Source: Leguminivora glycinivorella
Taxonomy: Eukaryota > Arthropoda > Insecta > Lepidoptera > Tortricidae
Direction of reading: 5' to 3'
Assembly: GCF_023078275.1 (NCBI RefSeq)
Contig: NC_062978.1
Coordinates: 9,748,585-9,812,584, forward strand
Length of the DNA: 64,000 nucleotides
Shown here: in pieces, positions 32,334 through 43,400 of the stretch
How the letters are laid out: each line of letters opens with the position of its first letter
Position numbering within the stretch: the stretch's first letter is position 1
The notes under the pieces: generated by a model
Told to the model about the DNA's origin: nothing
Seen by the model: the letters and a program-made list of their open reading frames with translations, nothing else
Database searches by the model: none
Translations under genes and position numbers: made by a program

Positions 32334-34853
32334 CTAGGGTTTGCAATCCGGATATTCGAATATCCGAATTATTCGAATATCCGCCAATATTTTTATCCGA
32401 AAATATTCGAATAATCCAATTGAAATTATCCGGATAAACGGATAATTTCTATAAACATTATTTTTTATTTATAAGTAATATATTTAATAGATAGACGTCA
32501 CTGAAACCAATTTCGATCAATTCTTAATACGGACAATGTTATTGCTAACAAGTCAACACCTATTTATCTTCAAAATCAAACTAATATTTACAAAACAAAG
32601 AAAGCATTCGTGGACAAGAAGTAAGCAGAATGCCTCACCCCACGCACTCAGTTCTTATCAAATATTCGATTAATTGGATGATTTAAAAAACAGAAAAACG
32701 TTCAAGTATTATTTTTTAATATGAAAACGTTACCCCAACCTACTTTCATTACTGCTAATAGCTAACGTGAAGTTATCTGTAAAACCGTACTTAATTTTTT
32801 AAAGGGAGATTTATACCTAGATTTCCCGGTCCCTTGTTTTTTGAAATTGAAATTTAGCGCCTCACTCCGAATTTAGCTGTTATCAGTTCCATGGCAATTT
32901 AGTACGCCAGAATTCCCTCCACTTCACTAAGAAATATAAGGCATTTTCCTTTTAAGTCCTTAGTTACATTCATACACAAAAATCGGTCTAATTACTACTT
33001 ATACTTTGAAATCTTAGTCGATCTACTGATCAACTTGGAAACTAAAACCCATCAAATTGCTGCCGAGCAATTTGAGGCGTTTTGGATTTGAATATTTAAA
33101 TAAGTTCGCCTTTGTACCTCCTCCTTCTTCATTTTTTTTAAATTTATGTCTTGTATATTTTATGTTGGTGGTACAATATTTATTTATCGCCTCTTCCCTT
33201 CCATTGGTACTTTGGTACCAGCCACTGTGCAACTAAGGTCTAAAATGATCCACACCTGGATAGGAAGTGTCTTCGACTAATTGGTCTTCTCTTTTTTGGT
33301 TATTCTGTTTTGAAGGAGTACCTATGCTCAGTTGCTTATTCCTGTTCTAAGACCCTAACCAGGACGCTTTTGTTTAGAGCCTACGAAAAGAGTTTTCAAC
33401 TTTTTATATTAAGTATCCGATCCGGTCCAAGATGGCATCTGGTATGGGCGTAGGCATTTATGCAAATGACTAGTGACTACAGTGGTAGTATCAGCATGGG
33501 CAATTATGCCACTGTCTTTTAAGCCGAGACATACGCAATAATTACCTGTGTACATAAGAATATAGTTAGACAAACCCAAGGAAAGAATATCTATATACTC
33601 AGCGACAGTCAGGCGGCACTCAAAGCCTTCACATCGCACAGAGGTGACTCTTGACTGGTATTAAACGGCATCCAAGCTCTTAACAAAGCTTGGAAGGCAA
33701 AACAAGATACAACTGGTATGGATACCGGGGCACGAAGGCTTCATTGGCAATGAAAATGCTGATGAACTTGCCAAGGCCAGGTCTGAAGACAACGTCACAA
33801 GGAACGATTAAAACGGCTATGAAGGACCATACAAAGGCTAATCACAAAAAGAGTGGGATGCCCTGGTAGGTCTGAAGCATTCAAAGCTCTTTATGCGGAG
33901 GGTAGAATCTGGATGGAGCAAAAAGCTAGGAAAGCTAGGCAAAAGACAATTCCAAATTATAACGGGGGTGTTCACAGGCCATTACGGGATCAAAGGAATG
34001 TTGGCCAAGATGGGACACGCTGACTACACAGATTGTCGCATGTGCGGCGAAGAGGAAGAGACCGTCAGACATCTAATGTGTGAATGTCACGCCCTCGCCA
34101 GACAAAGAATGAAGAACTTTGGAGCAGGCTACCTAGTACCAAAGGACATCAGAGAGCTACCCATGAGCCTCATCATCCGATACGTGGAGATGGTCGAGAA
34201 GCTCCTGAATAGCTGAAGGATCTTAAGATCTAAGGGGTAATTGCACAAAAGATCCCGATGGGTCGAAGTGTATCCGGAAGGGCCCCGCAGATTTAAGATA
34301 AGATGAGTATCCGATCCGATCGAGCGAAGGACCGACTCCTATACATTCTCGAAATCATTCAAGGCGCCATCTTTGATTTTTGCCTTTGACATCCTTCCTA
34401 TATCCGATATCGGAACGGATAATATGACAACGCTGTATCGCCTATAACCATCATCATATCCAAATTTCCAAGGTAAAGGTGTTGTCAGAAAAACTTCTCG
34501 TTATACCTAACACCTAACTAATCACTACTACTAACTGTCTTATATCGACAGCTCACTATCTGATTGCAAGATTCTAGTCATAGAACTAAAGATAGAGAGC
34601 AAGGTGTGTTTTAATTTCTACAGTTTGCTGATTTACGCAAAAAATAAATAAAAATGTAGGTAAATTTTGCATTATGGCGCTCATCTATCTCAGCCGTTAT
34701 CAATTCCACGCTTATACGCACCTGTAACATTAATTTTGTTCCATTTAATAAATTATCCGAAATTATCCGAATTATTCGAATATTCGAATAATAAAAATTG
34801 TATTATCCGAATTATTCGAATATTAAAAATCCGTCGGATAATGCAAACTCTAG
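32334..34853. mobile_element. inner element inserted in the outer MITE
   Basis: The ends are CTAGGGTTTGCA and TGCAAACTCTAG, flanked on both sides by TCTCGG (a possible 6-bp duplication). The subterminal DNA on both sides is full of ATCCGAATATTCGAAT-type words in inverted orientation. A LINE fragment sits inside it (33425-34305). No protein of its own was found. Confidence 0.6.
33425..34305 (+). pseudogene. 5'-truncated LINE: RNase H and C-terminal zinc motif remnants
   Basis: Flanked by the 13-bp direct repeat AGTATCCGATCCG (33412-33424 and 34306-34318), which proves an insertion. Reading with frame changes gives IYSDSQAALKAF, then WIPGHEGFIGNENADELAKA (the RNase H tail motif), then TGHYGIKGMLAKMGHADYTD with CRMC...H..C.C as in LINE C-termini, ending LLNS and a stop at 34216. 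A TAAGATAAGATG tail follows. Several stops and frame shifts between these motifs make it a dead copy. Presence of RNase H suggests an R1/Jockey-group element; this was not tested. Confidence 0.8.
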
Positions 34854-34984
34854 TCTCGGCTCACTCCGTGAAAGACAATAGAAAAGTGATAACGCGAGCT
34901 CAAGCGTTTTATTGCCCTGGTCGTCACTTTGGTTGGGGGCAACTATAGACATTTTCGTCCTATGGTAGGTAGGTACTGGTATCT

Positions 34985-35030
34985 GACATAGGAACGAACG
35001 CGAGCGAAGTCGCGGGAAACAGCTAGTTCT
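34985..35030 (+). repeat. RTE/SINE-type 3' tail remnant
   Basis: ACGCGAGCGAAGTCGCGGGA followed by AACAGCTAGT, the tail signature also seen at 53690-53716 and, reversed, at 58390-58420. Confidence 0.5.
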
Positions 35031-36044
35031 CTTATTTATATCTAGAGGTACAAAATTCGCCCAAACTTTCGTGAATACGTGAACGCATACACCTCTGTAT
35101 ATTATATCGTTTCCTCTCTCTATCTATCCACGAGCTATCCACGAAAACTGTATAAGTAAACATTAAAAAGCAAAGAAACACATCGAAATGCTTGGGCAGC
35201 TGTCTCCAGGAAGCCAGCCGTTCACACAATAGATTCTACACCATGGTTGAACATACAGCATCACTAAATTACACAAACATACCGAGACCTGCCATACTTA
35301 TAAGCTTCAAAACTCACACACCCTTCAATAATGGTTCTATCTCCTTTTGGCAATGTCGTCTTATGTAGACCCCTCCTCCATATAATAAAAAGACAACAAG
35401 TCTAGTATTTTACTACGATGGACCGCGACTAGACAACAATAAGTATGGTAAGATGGGTTAAGACAACCATTGGGACAAGCCTATGACATAGGGAATCCTA
35501 ATACCTATCATCTGTAATGTTACCTTACCCAATTTTAGCTAATATTAACGTCAGTATTTTGCTGGAAGCTAGCTCTTAGTCTATCACGGACGCACGTGAC
35601 GGCCAGGACTGTATAACATAAATTGACACTAATCGCGCCCGCGTATTTATGAAGCAACTGCCACGAGACTCTTCCTGCAACTGACTGAATTGAATGGACG
35701 TGATTTAACGCCAATCTAGCTCTTGTGACGTGAATAGTCCTGTGCAATCTTGAAATACATGTATAGGTCATCCATGAAGACGTGTTTCTTGGATTGTGTC
35801 GTCCGTCCTGTTTTGAAGGTTAGGTTTGTCAAATTCAAGCGTCATTGTAATCGGTACGATCCACAAATCGTTACATCGTTGTCTCGTCATCGACGCTGCT
35901 AACGATCCCGACGCTGCTGTTTGATTGTTTGATGCTGCCGTCGCGGTCGCGTCACAAATATTATTAGACTCTATATAGGTATTTTGTACCAATAATAGAC
36001 ACCAGTTTTTTTTTGCTTTTTGCAAAGTACTACCTAAACCAGTT
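35031..36044. other. no recognisable gene
   Basis: Several short frames on the minus strand but no motif, splice structure or codon pattern that supports a gene. Confidence 0.5.
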
Positions 36045-36585
36045 TTTAGGGTTCCGTAGTCAACTAGGAACCCTTATAGTTTCGCCATGTCTGTCTGTCC
36101 GTCCGTCCGTCCGTCCGTCCGTCCGCGGATAATCTCAGTAACCGTTAGCACTAGAAAGCTAAAATTTGGTACCAATATGTATATCAATCACGCCAACAAA
36201 GTGCAAAAATAAAAAATAGAGAAAAATGTTTTATTAGGGTACCTCCCCTACATGTAAAGTGGGGGCTGATTTTTTTTTTCATTCCAACCCCAACGTGTGA
36301 TATATTGTTGGATAGGTATTTAAAAATGAATAAGGGTTTACTAAGATCGTTTTTTGATAGTATTAATATTTTCGGAAATAATCGCTCCTAAAGGAAAAAA
36401 AAGTGCGTCCCCCCCCCTCTAACTTTTGAACCATATGTTTAAAAAATATGAAAAAAATCACAAAAGTAGAACTATATAAAAACTTTCTAGGAAAATTGTT
36501 TTGAACTTGATAGGTTCAGTGGTTTTTGAGAAAAATACGGAATACTACGGAACCCTACACAGCGTGGCCCGACACGCTCTTGGCC
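36045..36585. repeat. lepidopteran interspersed repeat with (GTCC)n
   Basis: Starts AGGGTTCCGTAGTCAACTAG, then a GTCCGTCC microsatellite (36093-36125), and ends TACTACGGAACCCTACACAG then GACACGCTCTTGGCCGG. GGGTTCCGTAGT and ACTACGGAACCC form an inverted pair. Recognised as a very common type in moths and butterflies. Confidence 0.6.
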
Positions 36586-37402
36586 GGTTTTTCTATAAAG
36601 TAACACTATTTTTTACTAGAAACTAAACCGATAAGAGACGATCGTAGCGTAATGAAAGGGCTTGTTGCAAAAAACTGCGCAGTGCCATGTTATCCGGGAT
36701 ATCGGTGACATCCTATCAGCGTCCCCTAACGCGTCTCGCAAGCCCATTAAAGTCCAATAAATCTATCCTATACGTATGTTTGTTGGTGTAGATAGAATAG
36801 CCGTACAGGGAATCAAGACATTGTAAATACATTATCTCTGCTTCCTTTTGAGATTTCGCGCCTGTGATATTTAACTTGCATTTTGCAACTACAGTGCCCA
36901 CACAAGGCGTAACACAAATGTGAAAAGTAGGTGTATCTAATATTTCAGAGTATATTATTCGTCGTAAAAGTCGTCGTAAGACGTTTTTTTGAGGCAACCG
37001 TCCATATTTTCGCCTAATCAACATACGATACAGGATATGGCCTTAGAAGGATTCAATATTTATGTTATACCACGTAGATGTTGCCAAGCTTGACTATGAT
37101 TCGGCAGTCCTGTCAATGGCTGTCATTGAGTGGTTATTTTCCAATTTCGCTTGAGAGCCAGTCTCCTCTTTAGCCCGCCCCCATGCCTGCTATCACGTAT
37201 GAAATTGCTGCAATCCTGAGCCGGTATCATTGTATTAGATCAGTGCTTCCCCCCGGATCGCGACGCGCAGTGCTCGCGGAAAACAATTCAAAGAAAACTT
37301 TGAATTCACGGTCAAACTGCGTTTCTCGAACGCACACACATAAATATCAATTTTTGAGTATGTGAGTGATCTATGTTTAAAAAGTGATAGCTCAAGTGTT
37401 TC
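36586..37402. other. unrecognised DNA ahead of the candidate first exon
   Basis: No protein motif. The GC-rich stretch at 37245-37285 and the block to 37402 could be the promoter and 5' UTR of the candidate first exon at 37403, but no clear TATA or initiator pair is seen. Confidence 0.35.
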
Positions 37403-37458
37403 ATGATGAAGATCACCGAGTCCATAGCGATGGACAATGAAGTACCACCCGACGAAAG
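37403..37458 (+). CDS. candidate first coding exon of the otopetrin gene
   Basis: ATGATGAAGATCACCGAG opens MMKITESIAMDNEVPPDE, leaving AG (phase 2), which joins the frame of the exon at 47063 to give an uninterrupted reading frame. The donor AAAG|GTTCTG is poor. An alternative GTAACT donor at about 37483 also keeps phase 2. The link is inference: position, strand and phase agree, but there is no homology support. Confidence 0.35.
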
Positions 37459-40400
37459 GTTCTGTTTTTGTTCATTTTATTTGTAACTGAATGTTCGTAC
37501 TTTCCATTATTCATTCATTCATTGTATCACAATTCGAAATGTCGGACGAGATTGAAAAATACTAACTTGTATCATTTTTTTGCTATAGATTTTTTTGCAG
37601 CGAAGCCGCCTACTTTATATCTGAATTCTTCTATCATGAAGGCGAGTGCGTGTTCAGATATTTTGACATCTCCTCCACTCCTATGTGTCTATTAAATGCT
37701 ACTATTCAACGCCACACAAGGCATATTTACATAAACTTGTTGCTTTTCCGCCCTTCGTAAATAAAAATGACATTATCAGGGGAATGACAAGGTGTAATCA
37801 ACTAATCATTCAGCAAAGTGATAGATCGGCGCGAAATGATTTGCCAGTGAGGTGAGGGCGTCCCTCGCCCTACTTCCTGTATTTTTATGTTCAGTTGTAA
37901 AGACTGGGTCGTCCTAAATCCGGGGTCGATGACCTCACAACGCGCTGACAGGGGTGGCCGCGATTAATTATTATAAAATTCAACAGAATGTGACTCGTTC
38001 ACGCGACGCCTCATTCCTATGGTAATGAAATAAATGGTGTTTCGCCCGGTCGTGGGCGGTAATTTTTCGTGTTACACGGCCCATATTAGCTACCTGACAT
38101 AACCAATTGAATCCCTTCCTGCATTTCGCAATGACACTCGTAGGATGTAATTTGCCTATGAATACTGTTGGGAGATTAATTAATATTTAGATTTAGACCA
38201 AGTTAGAGCAGTGAAATAGCACAGGTTTAGGTAGAATCGTCTAGTCTATGAAAAAATCTAAGATCTGTTACATTTTGTTCTGTCACAATCGGTTTAGAGT
38301 TCGCAAAGTAAATACGCACCTACTATCACATTATGTCAGTTTTACCATCTTTTTGGTGATTGGGTCATGATCTACATATATGTAGTACCCAGTGTTTTCA
38401 AGGAACCATGCAAATGATTCAAATGAACCTCCAGAAAACCAGGGAATGCTTTCATTAACATAAGCTATGCCCGTTATACCTACCGCTCATGGCGTTCACA
38501 AACTACAGAGACAAAGGAGCGTTAAAAATGCGCATTATTTTGTAGGCAAATTGCAGCGACTCTAACACGACGCAAATGTTCCTAATGGAGACATAATTAC
38601 GTTTTTACAAAAAGGTTGTTCAGCGACAGGTGACTATGTAATCACGGACGTATATATTTAACAACACCGGCTTGTAAAAGTTCCTTTATTCTTCAAAAAG
38701 CTTTTTCTAGCTTTTTTTGGAGTGGCCAATATTGAATTTACCTGGTTGACCAAATAGATTAACTTGGAGTTACAAGTATTAATTAAAAAGCTCGCTTTTG
38801 TATTGGTTTGTCATGTAATTAATAAGCAGGTATTAGCAACAACTTGCCTTTCTAGAAATTACTATTAGCTATCTCTATTATTACAGGTCTCGTGCATTCT
38901 TGCTTAAATTAGACGAGGATTAAATTTACATTTTCAGAGTAGAAATTGTCACCATTTTGTAATTTCCTGGGATACTTTCATTTCTCCCGAATATAATTTG
39001 TTTTCTCATCGTCAACTAACCAGAAAATGAGACCAAATGACTTTGTTGTTCCTAGTTTCTTGTGTACACTTTTTTTATTAGAAATTCTCGGAAAAGCTGG
39101 GGATGTTCATTCAGACTGTTTTGTTTCAAGCAAAGCCTTTGTGCTCTCAAGACAAACAAGGCGTTGGTTTCTCGCCGGAATGCCAAAGTAAAAGTGAGAA
39201 TATGTGGATAAAAATACTTTTGTTGAGGATTTTGTGTTAAGATGTCGGAATTTTTACTGGTCTTGGGGCACAGAAGCCAGACTTGAGTAAGAAAAACAGT
39301 TAAGTAGTTATATTTCTTGCAGGGTTTGGCCTGGACTTCGCCAGCAATTTAGGTAGGTACTTAGCAAGTCAATTTATCACGCTAGGTGGGTCGGCTCGAC
39401 TCAGATTGGTTCGGCTCTGCTTTGACTGTGGGAAATTGGTATTTTGCAATCCAGTTATATTTTGATATTCGGGACATAGCCAGGTAGATCCAAATCAAAA
39501 CCCACTCAAATTAGTCAAATCTGTCCCGCCGTATTCAAGTTATGTGTACCGTAACAAATCCGACTCTTCTATGTTTGTACTCTATTTTATTTCGTAACCA
39601 TAATCTGATTTATAAATAGGAAAACAAAACAAACGAATTAAAAACAAAAGACAGTTCCCAGCCACGTAACGTAGTTCGTAAAATAAAAACAAAAGAAGAA
39701 ATTCAACGAAGGACGTTTGAAAACAAGATTCCTAACCAGCCGGCAGTGAATCAGGGAGAGAAAACAAAGAATTCTGACACTACGTAGAACGTAGACGTAG
39801 ACTGTGTAATTAGGTATTCTCACTGCTTACCGACCAAATAAAGAAATTGACTAACGTTTTGTTAAAAACAAATGATTTGACACTGTATGAAAATTACAGC
39901 ACCACAAAGGATAATTTACCTATATTCAGTCAGTGGCTATGGATAAACATCGTGACAGTTCGAAAAAAAGAAGCAGACTGTTACCTCAAGCCCGGTGACG
40001 AATAATCTTAGCAGTGTAGGGTCTTCTAATCTCATTCCCTTAGCAATATCTATTTGAAAATATCCAGAAGATTTATCTTATCTGTTTTGGTTGTGGATAG
40101 AACTTGGCACGGATTACACACTCACCAAAAATGAGATGGTGGAATTTCCTTCGAAATAATTAACGAAGGTATGACCAGGAGATTTTCGGAGAATGCCATC
40201 GTAATGGAGTGCTTGGATTTGTTTCAACTAAATATTTGTACCAATTATCTCATCAATTTTGAAAGCCGCTTTTCGTTCTTAAAGTGAAAAGTGTTGTAAG
40301 TGGCAGCAACAACAGCCCCGTAGACGTAGCGTCCATTGATCACGGCGGCGGCGGCGTGCCAACGAAAGCGAGCGCTACATCAGACACTACAGGGTGCCTA

Positions 40401-43400
40401 GCCAACGACACAATCGCTTACATTTTGTAGCTAATAGCTCTGCCGGTTTCTCTTCTGTAGTGGCACGACAGAGCCAGACTGCGTTCGATCACCATGTAGC
40501 GTAAATGATTGTCGCTTCGGCTAGGGCAGGGGGTCGGGTTGAGTGCCAGAGGCAGCGGGTGAGATTTTTATGGATGCGAGTAATTTAGTTTTCACCACAA
40601 CTGGTAAAGACTGTTTTTGTTCTTCAAAAATAGATAGCAAAATTGCATTTTATCCATAAGAGTGCAAAGTAAGGTCCTAATACAATTATTTCATAGAAAT
40701 TTTAATTTGATGTCTTAAGCAGACTGGTAGAATTTACCCGTAAAATGATGATTTTAGAATTATAAAAATTGAAAAAATTAATGGATTCTATTTAGTTTCC
40801 CTTTTTATAGTCAGTATTTAGTTCGTGTTGATGTGGTGAAAAATTTTGTGTTTCACTCGGTGGCGAAGTTTGTTTAATTTAATTTAATTTATTTATTTAA
40901 TTCAGACATCAAATGGTCCAAGAAATGTGTTAGTTAAGTCGCTTATTATCTATGTTAGTAACAAAATGGAACAAGTAATATTTAATAATTAATAATTAAA
41001 AGTGACTTCGTCCTCTGACTCATTGCACAGCGGACAATCTAGCTTATTTTCTATCATGTTTAGAATGCTGTTGCTGCTGCCGCGCACTCTGTCCAGCAGT
41101 GTGTTTAACCTTCGTACCTTGAAACTCTCGCAACGCTCAGACTTTCAATTCGGAGGTTGCGGGGTTCGAACCCCGGCTCGTACCCGCATTTGATATTTGA
41201 CATTTGATATTTTAACAGTCGCTTTCCGGTGAAGGAAAACATCTTACCCTACTTATATGCCTCATACCTATACTATAGGTATAATGTACGGCTATGGGAA
41301 CTTCAACCGATTCGTTGCGTGTTATATTTTCGAAAACTTTACGCTGAGGCGGCGAACAACTTTTATCAATTTTAAAATGAGACGCTTGGCGTGTCATATA
41401 CACCACACGTAAAAACCTTGATAACACGTCTCTCGTGTCATCCGCACTTCGTTGTTATTTGAAATATGTTATATGTTTGTAATCACGGTCTATATCCCGG
41501 TCAATATAAGTCTAATGTTTAAAATGGTTCATTATTAACTATCCGCTGTATGTGGGTATGAATCTTTTGTTTTCAGACGCTTACGTAGCATAGCTGCGCT
41601 GGGGTAGTTGATAACTGGTGGGTTAACCAATTTGTACGAGACTATTTTTTAAAACTCTCATATAAAACTACAAACGTATTACATAATTCCACGGGACAGC
41701 ATAAGTCAAATGAAATAGTAGTCTTAGCCAGGAAATGCTTAAATGTATTTGGGACTATATACTAATTAAAAACGCTTAGTTCGCGAAAACTGTACTTCTT
41801 TAGACGCCTTCCTGTTGTGTCTAGCGTAGCGTCCATGAACGATTTACGAAAGAAAGGCATACAAAACTTACTTACTAATCGCATATTGCCTTAGGCTTCC
41901 CACAGACAGTCTTAAAAATTCATAATCTTAAAAAAAACTTGTATGCAATCTGACAGTTCAAATCTGTCAGTGTCTTGTCAGTGTCAGTTTGAACTGTCAG
42001 ATTGCATACAAGTTTTTTTTAAGATTATGAATTTTTAAGACTGTCTGTGGGAAGCCTTAATGTTGCATAGATACTTTAATAATCCTACCAGGGGCCCGTT
42101 TCTCGAAAGGTACAAGCCTTGTAAATATTACAAGTGCGCGAACTGTCAAATCGTATGGGTTGTCATGGAAACACACTTGTAATACAAGGCTTGTACCTTT
42201 CGAGAAACGGGCCACTGGTAGACAGATTTGGTAAAATACATACACATTCAAGGAGGCCTACTCCAAAAAACGGAGGAGAAAGAAAAGTGAAGTATACTCC
42301 TCACGTTTCAAGAGGAATGATACCTCATAAAATTTGTGTTATAATACGGCAAGTGGGCGTGATTCCTGTAATTAAGGGATTCTGGTTACGTAATTAGGGA
42401 CTCTTCTTATTATACACTTATTTAAACTTTCACGATTATTACACATAATTATTAAAAAAAAAACGGAACTTAACCGCGTTCTTGGCGCGTAATCTTCGTT
42501 CGTTATGGAGCGTGAACGAATGTGACCTTAGCTGGGCTGGCTGCATGAAAATTGATTAAAACTTACATAATATAAGCTTATTCTGAAACTAACCTGTAAT
42601 AATAACACTGAACACAGGGAACCTACTTTCTTAAGAGGTTTGTCTTACTGAAGCATTTTCTAACGCGTTCTTGCTAGACTTATTTATTACTCGTAGTAGG
42701 GTCGCTGAGGTATCAAACTTAGGCTTGATTTAGACGGCGTGCGAACTCGCATGCGATTTCAGTTACATTGCGGGCTGTTGAGGTTACATAAAATTTTACA
42801 CAGCCATCAAATACCGCAATGTAATAAAACTCGTATGCGAGTTCTCGTACCATCTAAACGGGCCCTTAGTGTTGTGATCTTGATACTCTTGATGCTATCC
42901 TGAATAAATAACATTGTTACCCGCGGAAGTATCCTTAACATAAAGGAAAGTGGAACATACAAACTATGAAATTCCAATTTCCTTTAAATTAAAAACTTTA
43001 GCCTTAATTATAAATATCTGTTCCAATCCCTCTGAAGAGTAATTTTGTTTGTTGTCCGCATCACAAAGCGATCACGGCCTGATCCGATGAGCTCTGTCCA
43101 AAGAGCGATTCAGTATTGGCTGATTAAAATAAACGTTGCATGTAATCCGACATAAACCGTTTACTCGTCGGGCCCGGAAATCGAACGCCATATTCAACTG
43201 TTCGTTTTCACAAACTCGTATTTCATTAAACCCTCGTCCTCTCAAAGCAACCTTACTCTTAATATATAGAGCCCATATTCAGTAATCCTTTGGAACCTAT
43301 AAATACAGGGTTGAGGAAGTAATTATACGATATTGGTCGAGGAAATGGTGTTCGGCGGCGTCTGCGATTCGATTTGTGGATCGTTGCCTTAGGAATTCTT

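Larger units (their letters stand above)
32188..34947. mobile_element. outer MITE with long inverted termini, split by a 2.5-kb element
   Basis: The left terminus starts TATAGTTGCCCCCAACCAAA (32188) and the right terminus ends GGTTGGGGGCAACTATA (34947). The shared arm extends through ATAAAACGCTTGAGCTCGCG and GGAGTGAGCCGAGAC, about 100 bp. The arms are separated by an inserted element at about 32334-34853. Confidence 0.7.
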
